The translations under genes were made by a program, and so were the position numbers. A stretch of 64,000 bases of DNA from Nemertoderma westbladi (lineage: Eukaryota; Xenacoelomorpha; Nemertodermatida; Nemertodermatidae), in contig JAUCBJ010000916.1 of NCBI GenBank assembly GCA_032718475.1, positions 1 through 64,000 of the forward strand, read 5' to 3'. The notes under the pieces were generated by a model, which worked only from the letters and a program-made list of their open reading frames with translations, did not search any database and had not been told where the DNA came from. Of this stretch, positions 48,341 to 59,439 are shown one piece after another (position 1 is the stretch's first letter; the number at the start of each line of letters is the position of its first letter).

Positions 48341-48552
48341 TCTAGTGATGCATTTCATAAAATATCTTCAGAAGGACAAAGGGTTTAATTAGTTAATGTA
48401 AATTAAGTGGGTTATTAAGATTGTATATGAGTACTACTACAGTTAGTAAGTGGTGTAACAGATGGTGGGACCATTTTCGTTTAATTATTAGGTGAATTTT
48501 TTTGGAAATGTGTTACATACTGGCTGTGAATTTTCCCTCGTTAGATAGGATA

Positions 48553-48755
48553 GTTAGGTTCCACCTTGGTGTAGTGGTTGCATTGAAATCCATCACTCTG
48601 GAGGTCGTGGGTTCGATCCCCGCATGTGGCCCAAGGCAGTTTTTGATTCGGCACGAATGGTTTGAACGGGCTAACCAGGGGGCATCTACTATGCCTTGCA
48701 TCCTTAAATGTTAGAGCTCTAACGGTCGAAGAAAACTTTATTTCTATACTTTTTT
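48553..48755 (+). mobile_element. tRNA-derived SINE
   Basis: Contains a pol III A box TGGTGTAGTGG (48567-48577) and B box GGTTCGATCCC (48610-48620) at tRNA-like spacing, between CCAC (48561) and GTGG (48626-48629), a degenerate acceptor stem. A non-tRNA tail of about 125 bp follows (GGCAGTTTTTGATTCGGC and onward) and ends in TTTATTTCTATAC and a T run. The tRNA parts are too degenerate for a working tRNA, so a SINE is preferred. Confidence 0.75.
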
Positions 48756-48962
48756 TTACAAGAAAGTGTTGAAAATTATCTTAAACTAATTGGTAATAAT
48801 GTTTAAAAAATATATAAATGTTGATAATAATTTAACAAACTAATTGCAACTATCAAACTAGTTAGGTAATTCCGGTCAAATTCCGTCCGGAATTGACCCC
48901 ATTCCGGCCGGAACCGGAATCGGGGAAAAACCGCCGTAGTTAAAGTAGTAGAATGTAGTTAG

Positions 48963-49652
48963 TGTTTGTGTGGATAGAACGCGAGCTGTACAGAGGAGAT
49001 CTACAGTAACTAGTGAAGCTCCTATAACTATAGTCTGTTTGTGTGGATAGAACGCGAGCTGTACAGAGGAGATCTACAGTAACTAGTGAGGCTCCTATAA
49101 CTATAGTCTGTTTGTGTGGATAGAACGCGAGCTGTACAGAGGAGATCTACAGTAACTAGTGAGGCTCCTATAACTATAGTCTGTTTGTGTGGATAGAACG
49201 CGAGCTGTACAGAGGAGATCTACAGTAACTAGTGAAGCTCCTATAACTATAGTCTGTTTGTGTGGATAGAACGCGAGCTGTACAGAGGAGATCTACAGTA
49301 ACTAGTGAGGCTCCTATAACTATAGTCTGTTTGTGTGGATAGAACGCGAGCTGTACGGAGGAGATCTACAGTAACTAGTGAGGCTCCTATAACTATAGTC
49401 TGTTTGTGTGGATAGAACGCGAGCTGTACAGAGGAGATCTACAGTAACTAGTGAAGCTCCTATAACTATAGTCTGTTTGTGTGGATAGAACGCGAGCTGT
49501 ACAGAGGAGATCTACAGTAACTAGTGAAGCTCCTATAACTATAGTCTGTTTGTGTGGATAGAACGCGAGCTGTACAGAGGAGATCTACAGTAACTAGTGA
49601 GGCTCCTATAACTATAGTCTGTTTGTGTGGATAGAACGCGAGCTGTACGGAG
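48963..49652. repeat. 73-bp minisatellite, about 9.5 copies
   Basis: Each unit holds TGTGTGGATAGAACGCGAGC, GAGGAGATCTACAGTAAC and CTCCTATAACTATAGTC. Copies differ at two or three positions (GAAGCTC/GAGGCTC, ACAGAGG/ACGGAGG). The array ends inside a unit at GGAGATA, directly against the ORF relic at 49655. Confidence 0.95.
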
Positions 49653-49654
49653 GA

Positions 49655-49843
49655 GATATATTTGCCTTCTGGAATCGGAACAGGTGAGGGGTTTGCGGTT
49701 TTGGAGTGGGAGTTGCTGTGGTTGTGGTGTATGCTGGGAGGGTTTAACTGACACCTTGGGATCTGGTTTCATTGGTATGTGGTTGGAGTTGGATGTTTTA
49801 TTATGATTAGTGCCATTGCTGGTGGCTGATGATGAGTTGATTA
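49655..49843 (-). pseudogene. Unidentified minus-strand ORF, downstream part (split by DNA element)
   Basis: Open frame in continuation of 51352-51031: INSSSATSNG, MKPDPKVSVKPSQHTPQPQQ, NRKPLTCSDSRRQI. It is Ser/Pro/Gln-rich and enters the 73-bp minisatellite, where it stops. No recognised domain. Confidence 0.6.
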
Positions 49844-49851
49844 TATCAGAT

Positions 49852-51030
49852 GGATCTAGGACACTTCCCCCCCGGACACTTCCCCCCCGGACACTTCCCC
49901 CCCGCCCAAGTAGGACACTTCCCCCCCGGACACTTGCCCCCCGGACACTTCCCCCCCAGTTAAAGTGTTAAAATTAATCTGGGTGCATCAAAGCAATAAA
50001 CAAAAGTTAAAGATGGTTACAGGACAAGTTGTATCTAGACAAGTTTTTTCAAAATTATAAAAGAAACATTTTTTAGTCAAATTTTGTTTGTTTTTCTTTT
50101 AATTCCTTTAATTCTTTTAATTTCTTTTAATTGGGGGCTGCCGCCCCCAAACCCCCGCTTATTTTCTTGGGGGCTGCCGCCCCCAAACCCCCGCTTATTT
50201 TCTTGGGGGTTATCGCCCCCAGACCGCGGCATTTCCCTGAGTGCCCGTGGTGAAAGACTTAAGACCACTTTAAAATAATTAATTCATGTTTGTATCATCA
50301 GATAATAAATTGACTAAGCCTAAAGTAGGAGCTGTATTGAATGTTAACCAATTTAATATATAAATTACTACAATATTATATAATTCAACAAAATCCTATT
50401 AAAAATATTGCAAGTAACCAGGAAATTTAATATGTAGTGTGTATAATATCTATATAGTATGTATAGTAGTAATACGTATACCAATATGTAATGCTGAACA
50501 CAGAATACAGGTCGACGCATGTCGATTTTACCCTGGAGAGGTATAATTTTGATTGCAACAATAATATTAATCCCCATCTGCTACAATTTGAAGAATACTA
50601 TTACATAATACCTATAATTAAAACAATTAATTATTATAATTCTATAGTTAATAAAAACAGTATATCATTCCGGGGATGGAATTTATAGGTCATCTAATAT
50701 AATTAATTGTTTAAAGATTAGTAAACAATACGATGTAATTGCATTGATAAAACCCATAAATAAAACTTGGATATAAAATGTAAAATCGGGATGCAAAAGA
50801 TCACTTTCTGAGCTACGAAAGGAAAATTGGATACAAATTATCTGGATACAAGCGGTCCGTTTACCTTACAAAATGAAAAATACGAATGTGCGAAGTTAAG
50901 AACAGTCGGGGGGAAGTGTCCGCGGGGGGGAAGTGTCTGGGGGGGAAGTGTCCGGGGGGGAAGTGTCCTACTTGAGCGGGGGGGGAACTGTCCGGGGGGG
51001 AAGTGTCCGGGGGGGAAGTGTCCGAACACC
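49852..51030. mobile_element. 1.18-kb DNA element with C-rich repeated TIRs and 8-bp TSD
   Basis: Flanked by identical TATCAGAT at 49844-49851 and 51031-51038. Each end is an array of GGACACTTCCCCCCC units (left 49852-49965, right 50909-51030, inverted), with the irregular word CAAGTAGGACACTT at matching positions in both arms. The interior is AT-rich with no transposase. It holds three 36-bp repeats (50131, 50167, 50203), each with a hairpin TTGGGGGC-TGCC-GCCCCCAA. An 8-bp TSD fits hAT, P or Merlin-type transposition; the ends do not match a TIR I know. Confidence 0.88.
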
Positions 51031-51352
51031 TATCAGATTCGGTTTGGTACCTGATATTTGGATTGGATTGTATGTTCCTTCTGCTAGGCTCAACATGTGG
51101 TGCAGAATTTATTACCTGTTGACTTTGTGGTCTGGTGTCAGGGCAGGTTAGGGTATTGCAGCTGAATAGGGGACTATAGCGGTTCCGTGATTTGAGAATG
51201 GGCTGCTTGTTGTCATCACTACTGGGTTTGGAATATTTCGTTGGCCATTTACCTTTGACTGCGATCCAGGGCCCTCCGATGTCGGGATTGTTCTCGGTCT
51301 GGACGGCCTTGTCCTTTGAGGTATCTAGATTGGTATGGGTTAAATGGTGCAA
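51031..51352 (-). pseudogene. Unidentified minus-strand ORF, upstream part (possibly retroelement ORF1-like)
   Basis: Open minus-strand frame with KDKAVQTENNPDIGGPWIAV, KGKWPTKYSKPSS and LKSRNRYSPLF, continuing to NIRYQTESD at the element junction. Removing the 1.18-kb element and one TSD copy keeps the frame open into 49843-49655, for roughly 170 codons in all. Basic, low-complexity composition with a W-x-x-V and NRYSPL-type segment is reminiscent of LINE ORF1 linkers, but this is a guess. No ATG is evident at the upstream end. Confidence 0.55.
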
Positions 51353-51887
51353 AGGTTGACTAAGGAATAATATTAATAATATTCTGCCAACAGAATTTAT
51401 GATACTGAAGTTGAACAGTTTATGGCATTGTGAAAATAATTGGGAATCGAATTTCCCTCCAGTTCTTTATGTAACAAGGCATTTAATTGAATTTCAACAA
51501 TCAACAACAAAAAACTTTAAACGCATTTAACCCAAAATCAGATTTTCTTTGTTAGCGCCCGTTCTAATGTGACCATCACCAATGATGTGGAATATTCCTT
51601 GTCTTCCAAATAAAATAGCTTTAGTTTACCAAAGCGGTATTAAAGTAGGGGCCTAATTAGTTAAATATTTAAATGATAATATTATTATAGGTGGGTGGCC
51701 TAAGATTGCAGGATTTACAGTATGAAAAACTAAAGTAGAAAACAAGCAATACATCAGTATTGCATGGCCTACTTTTCACTTTCTCAATTCATTGGGAAAA
51801 TTATTTTGGTTTCCTAAACAAAATTTAGATTTCTAAATCTTTCTAACCGTTTAGAAATTTTTCACAGTGTACATTTTGAAAAAAAAC

Positions 51888-51890
<3 letters not shown>
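51353..51890. other. AT-rich interval without recognised feature
   Basis: No long frame, exon or repeat recognised. Confidence 0.5.

Positions 51891-51938
<48 letters not shown>
51891..51938. repeat. Poly(C) tract, 48 bp
   Basis: Uninterrupted C48, preceded by CACAGTGTACATTTTGAA (51863-51880). Confidence 0.95.
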
Positions 51939-52316
51939 ATCGAAATTATATTATATTAAAAATTCATGATTATAAATAAGTTGTCTCGGGATTTTGAATA
52001 GACAAATAAAAATGAAATTGTAATAAAAGACAAATGTACCAACTAACCCTAACTAGTAAAAAAAGCTAAAATCAAGCCGGAAATGTCTGAAAGAAACTAC
52101 CTGCGGACAGATACTGAAATACATTAGTCTACAGGTCGGTAACAAAATATTATCTAAAATGTAGGCTACCACTGCAGCACTGGGCCACTGTCTCAAGTCT
52201 AGGAACTTGATATAGCCGGTACCTTTTATATAACGTTAGGGTCCTAAAAATAAGCGTATTCGCGTAATGCAGCTGGCCAGCTGCACCGTGCGGGTGGGAC
52301 AGGGAGCGAGTCACCA

Positions 52317-52317
<1 letters not shown>

Positions 52318-52361
<44 letters not shown>
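52318..52361. repeat. Poly(G) tract, 44 bp
   Basis: Uninterrupted G44, followed by ACACAGTGTACATTTC (about 52374-52390), which repeats the word upstream of the C48 tract in direct orientation. Confidence 0.95.
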
Positions 52362-52362
<1 letters not shown>

Positions 52363-52806
52363 GTGGTAATAACACACAGTGTACATTTCTATGTGCGAAT
52401 TAAATATTCGACGTGCTCTTCACTGGCTGTAGGTCACCTTCCTCATTGAGTACAAGATCGCTCTCCTGACATGGAAGACCCTCAATGATTAGAACTGATT
52501 ATCCCTGTTAGAACTGATTATCCCTAACTACTGAACTACAACCGTTGAATATTGTTTTTTATTTTCAACTTCAAGTGTTTTCAAACTTCAAGTTGGTCTT
52601 TTGACATGCCAAATTATGCCAATACTCATTTTTTTCGACTTTTGGGACATGCAAACAATATTGGTCAAAAAACGTTACAAATTTGATATTCCAAAGCAGT
52701 GGCGACATTAAAATTAGACTTTTAAACTAACTGTGACATTATTATTTGTAAAAAAAAATTCAGAAAAACGACCATCTTGTGCCAAATTACTCTATTTAAA
52801 AATTGA
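52362..52806. other. AT-rich interval without recognised gene
   Basis: Only a short direct repeat of TTAGAACTGATTATCCCT (about 52490 and 52508). Confidence 0.5.
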
Positions 52807-52951
52807 TGTTCCCAATTGGGAACACTGGTGAACAAATAGAATATCAAAAATTCGAAAGTAATTGTACTCGATGTATTACTCTAAAAAATAGTTTAAAATT
52901 ACATAATTACATAACATATATGTATTATTTACATAACATATATGTATTATT

Positions 52952-53331
52952 AGGAACCGAGAGGTTCATTACTGTAAGAATTGCTCGTGGCTGGCTGGCT
53001 GGCCAATCTACAACCAAAACTACTCTAACGATTTTGATGAAATTTCGCAGCGGTTGGCTGACCGGATTCTAAGGTCCATGGCATGATCGGCTACTCCGTC
53101 CATAGCCTCTGGGCTCGAAAAATAGACGTAAACGGAAAAAAAGGAACCGAGAGGTTCATTACTGTAAGAATTGCTCGTGGCTGGCTGGCTGGCTAATCTA
53201 CAGCCAAAACTACTCTAACGATTTTGATGAAATTTTCACAGCAGCTAGATACCGCGATTCTAAGGTCCCTGGCATGATCGGCTACTCCGTCCATAGCCTC
53301 TGGGCTCGAAAAATAGACGTAAACGAAAAAA
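52952..53331. repeat. 190-bp tandem duplication
   Basis: AGGAACCGAGAGGTTCATTA starts at 52952 and 53142. Both copies include CTCGTGGCTGGCTGGCTGG, ACGATTTTGATGAAATTT and CATAGCCTCTGGGCTCG, and each ends at GACGTAAACG. They differ most in the middle (GCGGTTGGCTGACC against GCAGCTAGATACC). No coding evidence. Confidence 0.9.
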
Positions 53332-53490
53332 CGCCATAGGCGCAATGGTAAAATAAGACCAATAACAGCTGGTGACGTGATGAAAAATGGCTTATGTAAT
53401 GGATTTCTACACAAGGCTTAGTATAAATCGATGAGGTTGCCAAGATTATTGTACTCACATACACCCATATACTGTTCTGACTCGGGGCGA

Positions 53491-53772
53491 GCCACTAAGT
53501 GAGCGAAGCCTTAGCATATGGGTGCTATTGGCGAGTTGTCTGTCGTCGTCTGTCGTCGTCGTCTGTCGTCGTCGTAAATTTGTGATCGCTAATAACTCGG
53601 TTATTCCTTGATGAAATTAAACGAAATGTATGTAGTCCGTCAAAAGTTTAGAAAGAATCTGAAGTTTCGTAAAAAAACGAACGAACGTAACGTGGCACAA
53701 GAGGAGTTCTGACTAACGGCAGACAACTCGTTAATGGTTCCCATATGCTAAAGGCTTTGCTCACTTCGTGCT
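53491..53772. mobile_element. 282-bp foldback/TIR element
   Basis: Left arm AAGTGAGCGAAGCCTTAGC, CATATGGG, GAGTTGTCTG (53497-53542) is inverted at 53718-53772 (complement reads AAGTGAGCAAAGCCTTTAGC, CATATGGG, GAGTTGTCTG). The interior has a TCGTCGTCTGTCGTC run at 53543-53575. No coding capacity. Confidence 0.75.
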
Positions 53773-53989
53773 GCGTGAAGACCCCACGAACGTTTACTGT
53801 TAACTGTAGGGTACTATTGATGAACAGAAACTATACTAATAGTTGCAATGTTCAATTAAAAATAACTTAACTATAACTAACTAGCTAACTAACTTTGTTC
53901 ACTACCTTGGTGCAATTTTTTATTATAAATCCTGAACATGTGCAAATTACAGTATTAGTATAGGTAGTGCTGGCTTATACTGGGTGCTC

Positions 53990-54155
53990 AAATTTCAAAA
54001 AATTGTAACCAGGGACATCAATTCGTGACAAGGTGCTCATATTTTGAACTAAACACATTGATTCGTAATGCGGAAATACAGGTTTGTAACCAGGTATTCA
54101 AATTCGTAATTGGAAATCCAAATACGTAACCAGGCACTCAGATTCGAAACTGGTT
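53990..54155. repeat. Diverged relative of the 138-bp GTAAC repeat
   Basis: About eight degenerate 20-bp words (TTGTAACCAGGGACATC, TTCGTAATTGGAAATCC, TACGTAACCAGGCACTC) similar to subunits at 37.4-39.0 kb, 15 kb away. Confidence 0.65.
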
Positions 54156-54227
54156 TAGATTTGATATCCTGCAAAAAAATAGTTAGCGGCGTATGGCCTG
54201 TCAGTTTGGTTTAACTTCGGTTCCTTC

Positions 54228-54245
54228 ACGGCGTCTTGACGCCGT
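54228..54245. other. Short perfect hairpin ACGGCGTC-TT-GACGCCGT
   Basis: 8-bp stem with a TT loop. It is isolated; no gene end is nearby that would make it a terminator. Confidence 0.6.
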
Positions 54246-54534
54246 CTTTAATTGTATTTGTGTCCAGCTATATCAAAAAAGACCAGCTATTGTCCCATTT
54301 GGGAACACTATATGAGAACGTATTTCTGCTCTAAAGCAATATAGTAAAATTTAACCAAATACTGTTGGACTATGGATGTGGGTAGGACGAATGCAATATG
54401 TATAGCTGAAATAAACCTTATTTTGCAATTTTTTGTCCCATTTGGGAACATTGGTAAAATAATTTTTCGCACAAAGTGTTACTTTATTAGGCCAACACTT
54501 TACCAGAACTTCAGCTTATCAGTAGGGTGTATAG

Positions 54535-57500
54535 GCTAGGCTCAGGACGCTAGAATAGGTCTAATGGAGCACAGTAGAGAATGTTGGCTCGGTTCAGGGC
54601 TCGAAAAAAGATCTAATGCTACACAGTAGGGCGTGTTGGCTCGGCTCAGGGCGCGAGAATATATATAATGCAGCGCAGTAGTGCGTGTTGGCTCGGTTCA
54701 GGACTCGAAAATATATCTAATGCAGCGCAGTAGGGCGTGTTGGCTCGGCTCAGGACTCGATAATAGATCTAATGATACGTAGTATGGCTTGTTGGCTCGG
54801 CTCAGGGCACGAGAATAGATCTAATGCAGCGCAGCAGGGCGTGTTGGCTCGGTTCAGGACTCGAAAATAGATCTAATGCAGCGCAGTAGGGCATGTTGGC
54901 TCGGCTCAGGACACGATAATAGATCTAATGCTACGCAGTAGGGCTTGTTGGCTCGGTTCAGGGCGCAAGAATAGATATAATGCAGCGCAGTAGGGCGTGT
55001 TGGATCAGTTCAGGACTCGAAAATAGATCTAATGCAGCGCAGTAGGGCATGCTGGCTCGGTTCAGGACTCGAAAATAGATCTAAGCAGCGCAGTAGGGCA
55101 TGTTGGCTCGGCTCAGGACGCGAGAATAGATCTAATGCAGCGCAGTAGGGCGTGTTGGCTCGGCTCAGGACACGATAATAGATTAATGCTACGCAGTAGG
55201 GCTTGTTGGCTCGGCTCAGGACTCGAAAATAGATCTAATGCAGCGCAGTAGGGCATGTTGGCTCGGCTCAGGACGCTAGAATAGGTCTAATGGAGCACAG
55301 TAGAGAATGTTGGCTCGGTTCAGGGCTCGAAAAAAGATCTAATGCTACACAGTAGGGCGTGTTGGCTCGGCTCAGGGCGCGAGAATATATATAATGCAGC
55401 GCAGTAGTGCGTGTTGGCTCGGTTCAGGACTCGAAAATAGATATAATGGAGCGCAGTAGGGCGTGTTGGCTCGGCTCAGGACACGATAATAGATCTAATG
55501 GAGCTCAGTAGGTCGTTTTGGCTCGGCTCAGGACGCGAGAATAGATCTAATGGAACGCAGTAGGGCGTGTTGGCTCGGCTCAGGACTCGATAATAGATCT
55601 AATGATACGTAGTATGGCTTGTTGGCTCGGCTCAGGGCACGAGAATAGATCTAATGCAGCGCAGCAGGGCGTGTTGGCTCGGTTCAGGACTCGAAAATAG
55701 ATCTAATGCAGCGCAGTAGGGCATGTTGGCTCGGCTCAGGACACGATAATAGATCTAATGCTACGCAGTAGGGCTTGTTGGCTCGGCTCAGGGCGCGAGA
55801 ATAGATATAATGCAGCGCAGTAGGGCGTGTTGGATCAGTTCAGGACTCGAAAATAGATCTAATGCAGCGCAGTAGGGCATGCTGGCTCGGTTCAGGACTC
55901 GAAAATAGATCTAAGCAGCGCAGTAGGGCATGTTGGCTCGGCTCAGGACGCGAGAATAGATCTAATGCAGCGCAGTAGGGCGTGTTGGCTCGGCTCAGGA
56001 CACGATAATAGATTAATGCTACGCAGTAGGGCTTGTTGGCTCGGCTCAGGACTCGAAAATAGATCTAATGCAGCGCAGTAGGGCGTGTTGGCTCGGCTCA
56101 GGACACGATAATAGATCTAATGGAGCTCAGTAGGTCGTTTTGGCTCGGCTCAGGACGCGAGAATAGATCTAATGGAACGCAGTAGGGCATGTTGGCTCGG
56201 CTCAGGACGCTAGAATAGGTCTAATGGAGCACAGTAGAGAATGTTGGCTCGGTTCAGGGCTCGAAAAAAGATCTAATGCTACACAGTAGGGCGTGTTGGC
56301 TCGGCTCAGGGCGCGAGAATATATATAATGCAGCGCAGTAGTGCGTGTTGGCTCGGCTCAGGACTCGAAAATAGATCTAATGCAGCGCAGTAGGGCGTGT
56401 TGGCTCGGTTCAGGACTCGAAAATAGATCTAATGCAGCGCAGTAGGGCATGTTGGCTCGGCTCAGGACACGATAATAGATCTAATGCTACGCAGTAGGGC
56501 TTGTTGGCTCGGCTCAGGGCGCGAGAATAGATATAATGCAGCGCAGTAGGGCGTGTTGGATCAGTTCAGGACTCGAAAATAGATCTAATGCAGCGCAGTA
56601 GGGCATGCTGGCTCGGTTCAGGACTCGAAAATAGATCTAAGCAGCGCAGTAGGGCATGTTGGCTCGGCTCAGGACGCGAGAATAGATCTAATGCAGCGCA
56701 GTAGGGCGTGTTGGCTCGGTTCAGGGCTCGAAAATATATCTAATGCAGCGCAGTAGGGCGTGTTGGCTCGGCTCAGGACACGATAATAGATGTAATGCTA
56801 CGCAGTAGGGCTTGTTGGCTCGGCTCAGGACGCGAGAATAGATATAATGCAGCGCAGTAGGGCGTGTTGGATCAGTTCAGGACGCGAGAATAGATATAAT
56901 GCAGCGCAGTAGGGCGTGTTGGATCAGTTCAGGACGCGAGAATAGATCTAATGCAGCGCAGTAGGGCTTGTTGGCTCAGCTCAGGGCGCGAGAATAGATC
57001 TAATGCAGCGCAGTAGGGCGTGTTGGCTCGGTTCAGGGCTCGAAAATATATCTAATGCAGCGCAGTAGGGCGTGTTGGCTCGGCTCAGGACACGATAATA
57101 GATTAATGCTACGCAGTAGGGCTTGTTGGCTCGGCTCAGGACTCGAAAATAGATCTAATGCAGCGCAGTAGGGCATGTTGGCTCGGCTCAGGACGCGAGA
57201 ATAGATCTAATGCCTCGCAGTAGGGCGTGTTGGCTCGGTTCAGGGCTCGAAAATAGATCTAATGCAGCGCAGTAGGGCATGTTGGCTCGGCTCAGGACGC
57301 GAGAATAGATCTAATGCAGTGCAGTAGGGCGTGTTGGCTCGGTTCAGGACTCGAAAATAGATCTAATGCAGCGCAGTAGGGCATATTGGCTCGGCTCAGG
57401 ACGCGAGAATAGATCTAATGCCTCGCAGTAGGGCGTGTTGGCTCGGTTCAGGGCTCGAAAATAGATCTAATGCAGCGCAGTAGGGCATATTGGCTCGGCT

Positions 57501-57685
57501 CAGGACGCGAGAATAGATCTAATGCAGTGCAGTAGGGCGTGTTGGCTCGGTTCAGGACTCGAAAATAGATATAATGCAGCGCAGTAGAGCATGTTGGCTC
57601 GGCTCAGGACGCGAGAATAGATCTAATGCAGTGCAGTAGGACGTGTTGGATCAGTTCAGGACGCGAGAATAGATCTAAAGGAGCA
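54535..57685. repeat. 52-bp minisatellite array (about 60 copies) with higher-order structure
   Basis: Unit core GTGTTGGCTCGGCTCAGGAC, AATAGATCTAATGCAGCGC, AGTAGGGC. Variants (CGCTAGAATAGG at 54547, 55273 and 56207; TTGGATCAGTTCAGG) recur in blocks, showing multi-unit duplications of about 726 and 934 bp. No reading frame. Confidence 0.95.
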
Positions 57686-57703
57686 CAGTGTTCCCAAATG
57701 GGA

Positions 57704-59107
57704 CTGACCTGGTGATTATTAGATAAATATAATTTCGACCAAAGCATCTCCCTAAATTGTTTACTAAATCAAATAAAACAAAATCCGTCACCATCGTTTA
57801 CTAATTCAAATCACCCAAAAAACATCACCAGTGTTCCCAAATGGGTCCTTAATGATGGCCCCTAGACCAATAAAATTGTATAAAAGTCAATAAAATTGGA
57901 GTCTGTTTGTCTACTGTCTACTTTTGTGTACTACTTCTTATTTTTGTTATTTTATAAAATATATTGGATTTGCTGTGCTGCCAGTGTTCCCAAATGGGAA
58001 CAGGTCTTTTTTGAGAAAACTAACAGGCGCAATGGAATAATTTTTTTTACAAAGTTTAAGTTGACTCGATTTGAAACGGTTTCGAAAATTTCAACAAATT
58101 TTCTCAGATTTAAAGAGGGTTGGGAAATAGAAGGTTAAACTTACCGTTTAACAATCGACGGCAGATACAATAGAAATAGGAGTACTCAGTAGAGGAGTCC
58201 AGGAATCCAGCATGATCAACACCCATACATACACCCTCAATCAAGCTGCCAAGGTCTAACGAAACGATCCATCAGACAGTCCATAAGCAGATAGGCCCAT
58301 ACACTACTGCACTACAGCTATACCGCAGTACCGGTACCTGTATACGGCATATCGAGGGCCTACTAAAGTATTTAGATTTCTGAATAATCAATGCTGAAGA
58401 ACTTGAGATAAATATTCGCTACCTTACTCAATAAGGGGACGAATCACGGACTTGTGTCAATGTATTGTTATTGTATAGTAACCTCCCTCCAGTGCATCCG
58501 TGGCCATTAGGCATTAGCTCATAATTGGGTGTTCAACAATCCTCACAATACTTTTCCTGGCAAACGTCAATAAGTCTATTGATGTTTACTGGGCTCTACC
58601 TACCTACGTTGGTTACAAGCGCATAAATGGAATGTGTTTAACAATGAAAACTATGTAATGGTGTGTGGTCCAATGTATGTGAATTCCCGTAGCTACATTC
58701 AATGAGAATGTGTCATTATTGCCTGTACAGTATGACTGAATAATAACAATTCTTAAGTGCACATACCGAATGTACTGTATGGCCACCCTTGCTTTGCTAT
58801 AAATATGTCACATCATGTAGAAATATAAACTTCCAAATCTTCTGAGAGATTTAACGCCAGAAACGTTTTGTACGATTATGCGATATCAGATTCAAGGTTA
58901 AATCCAGGATAGAACCAAATCTATATTTACAGCGGTTTACCTGATCAAACGATAAAAGTAACACCCAAACTCATTTAGGTAGAATTAATATTAATGAATG
59001 AAAAAGGCTAGGTGTTGGGTACTTCTCGTCTCTGCGAATTAATAATATTCACAATGTTAAATTATAAATCAAGGGAAATGAACACGTTACAGTTGGTACC
59101 TTATTCT
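57704..59107. other. Interval without recognised gene
   Basis: Contains palindrome copies at 57829-57845 and 57982-58002; an 80-codon frame across 57896-58138 has no recognisable domain. The rest is non-coding with nothing I can name. Confidence 0.5.
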
Positions 59108-59439
59108 AACCAAAACAATAAACGAAATTCAAAAGACATGTTACATTGAGGCCAAGCTGGAAACAAGTCGTACTTTGTGCGTAATCCCTGGGCTAACGGC
59201 CGGATAAAACTTGACTTTTGCTTTATATTTTACCAACAGAGACAGAGACAGATACCTTTCTTGGTGTGTTCTTCAATGAGACACATTAGTCCCTTTTCTC
59301 TTAATTATTGTGGTGCTATGTGTTGCGGACTGCTCTCCATATTCATAAAGCTGAAGGGGTGGAAATATCTCCACAATCAGGTAACCGTGGGTGCTGGATC
59401 CTGTGTTGGCCACAATGTGAATAGCATAAAGACCAAAAA

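Noticed and set aside
48561-48630. Possible functional tRNA gene
   Set aside because: A and B boxes are good, but the acceptor and anticodon stems pair poorly and a SINE-like tail follows.
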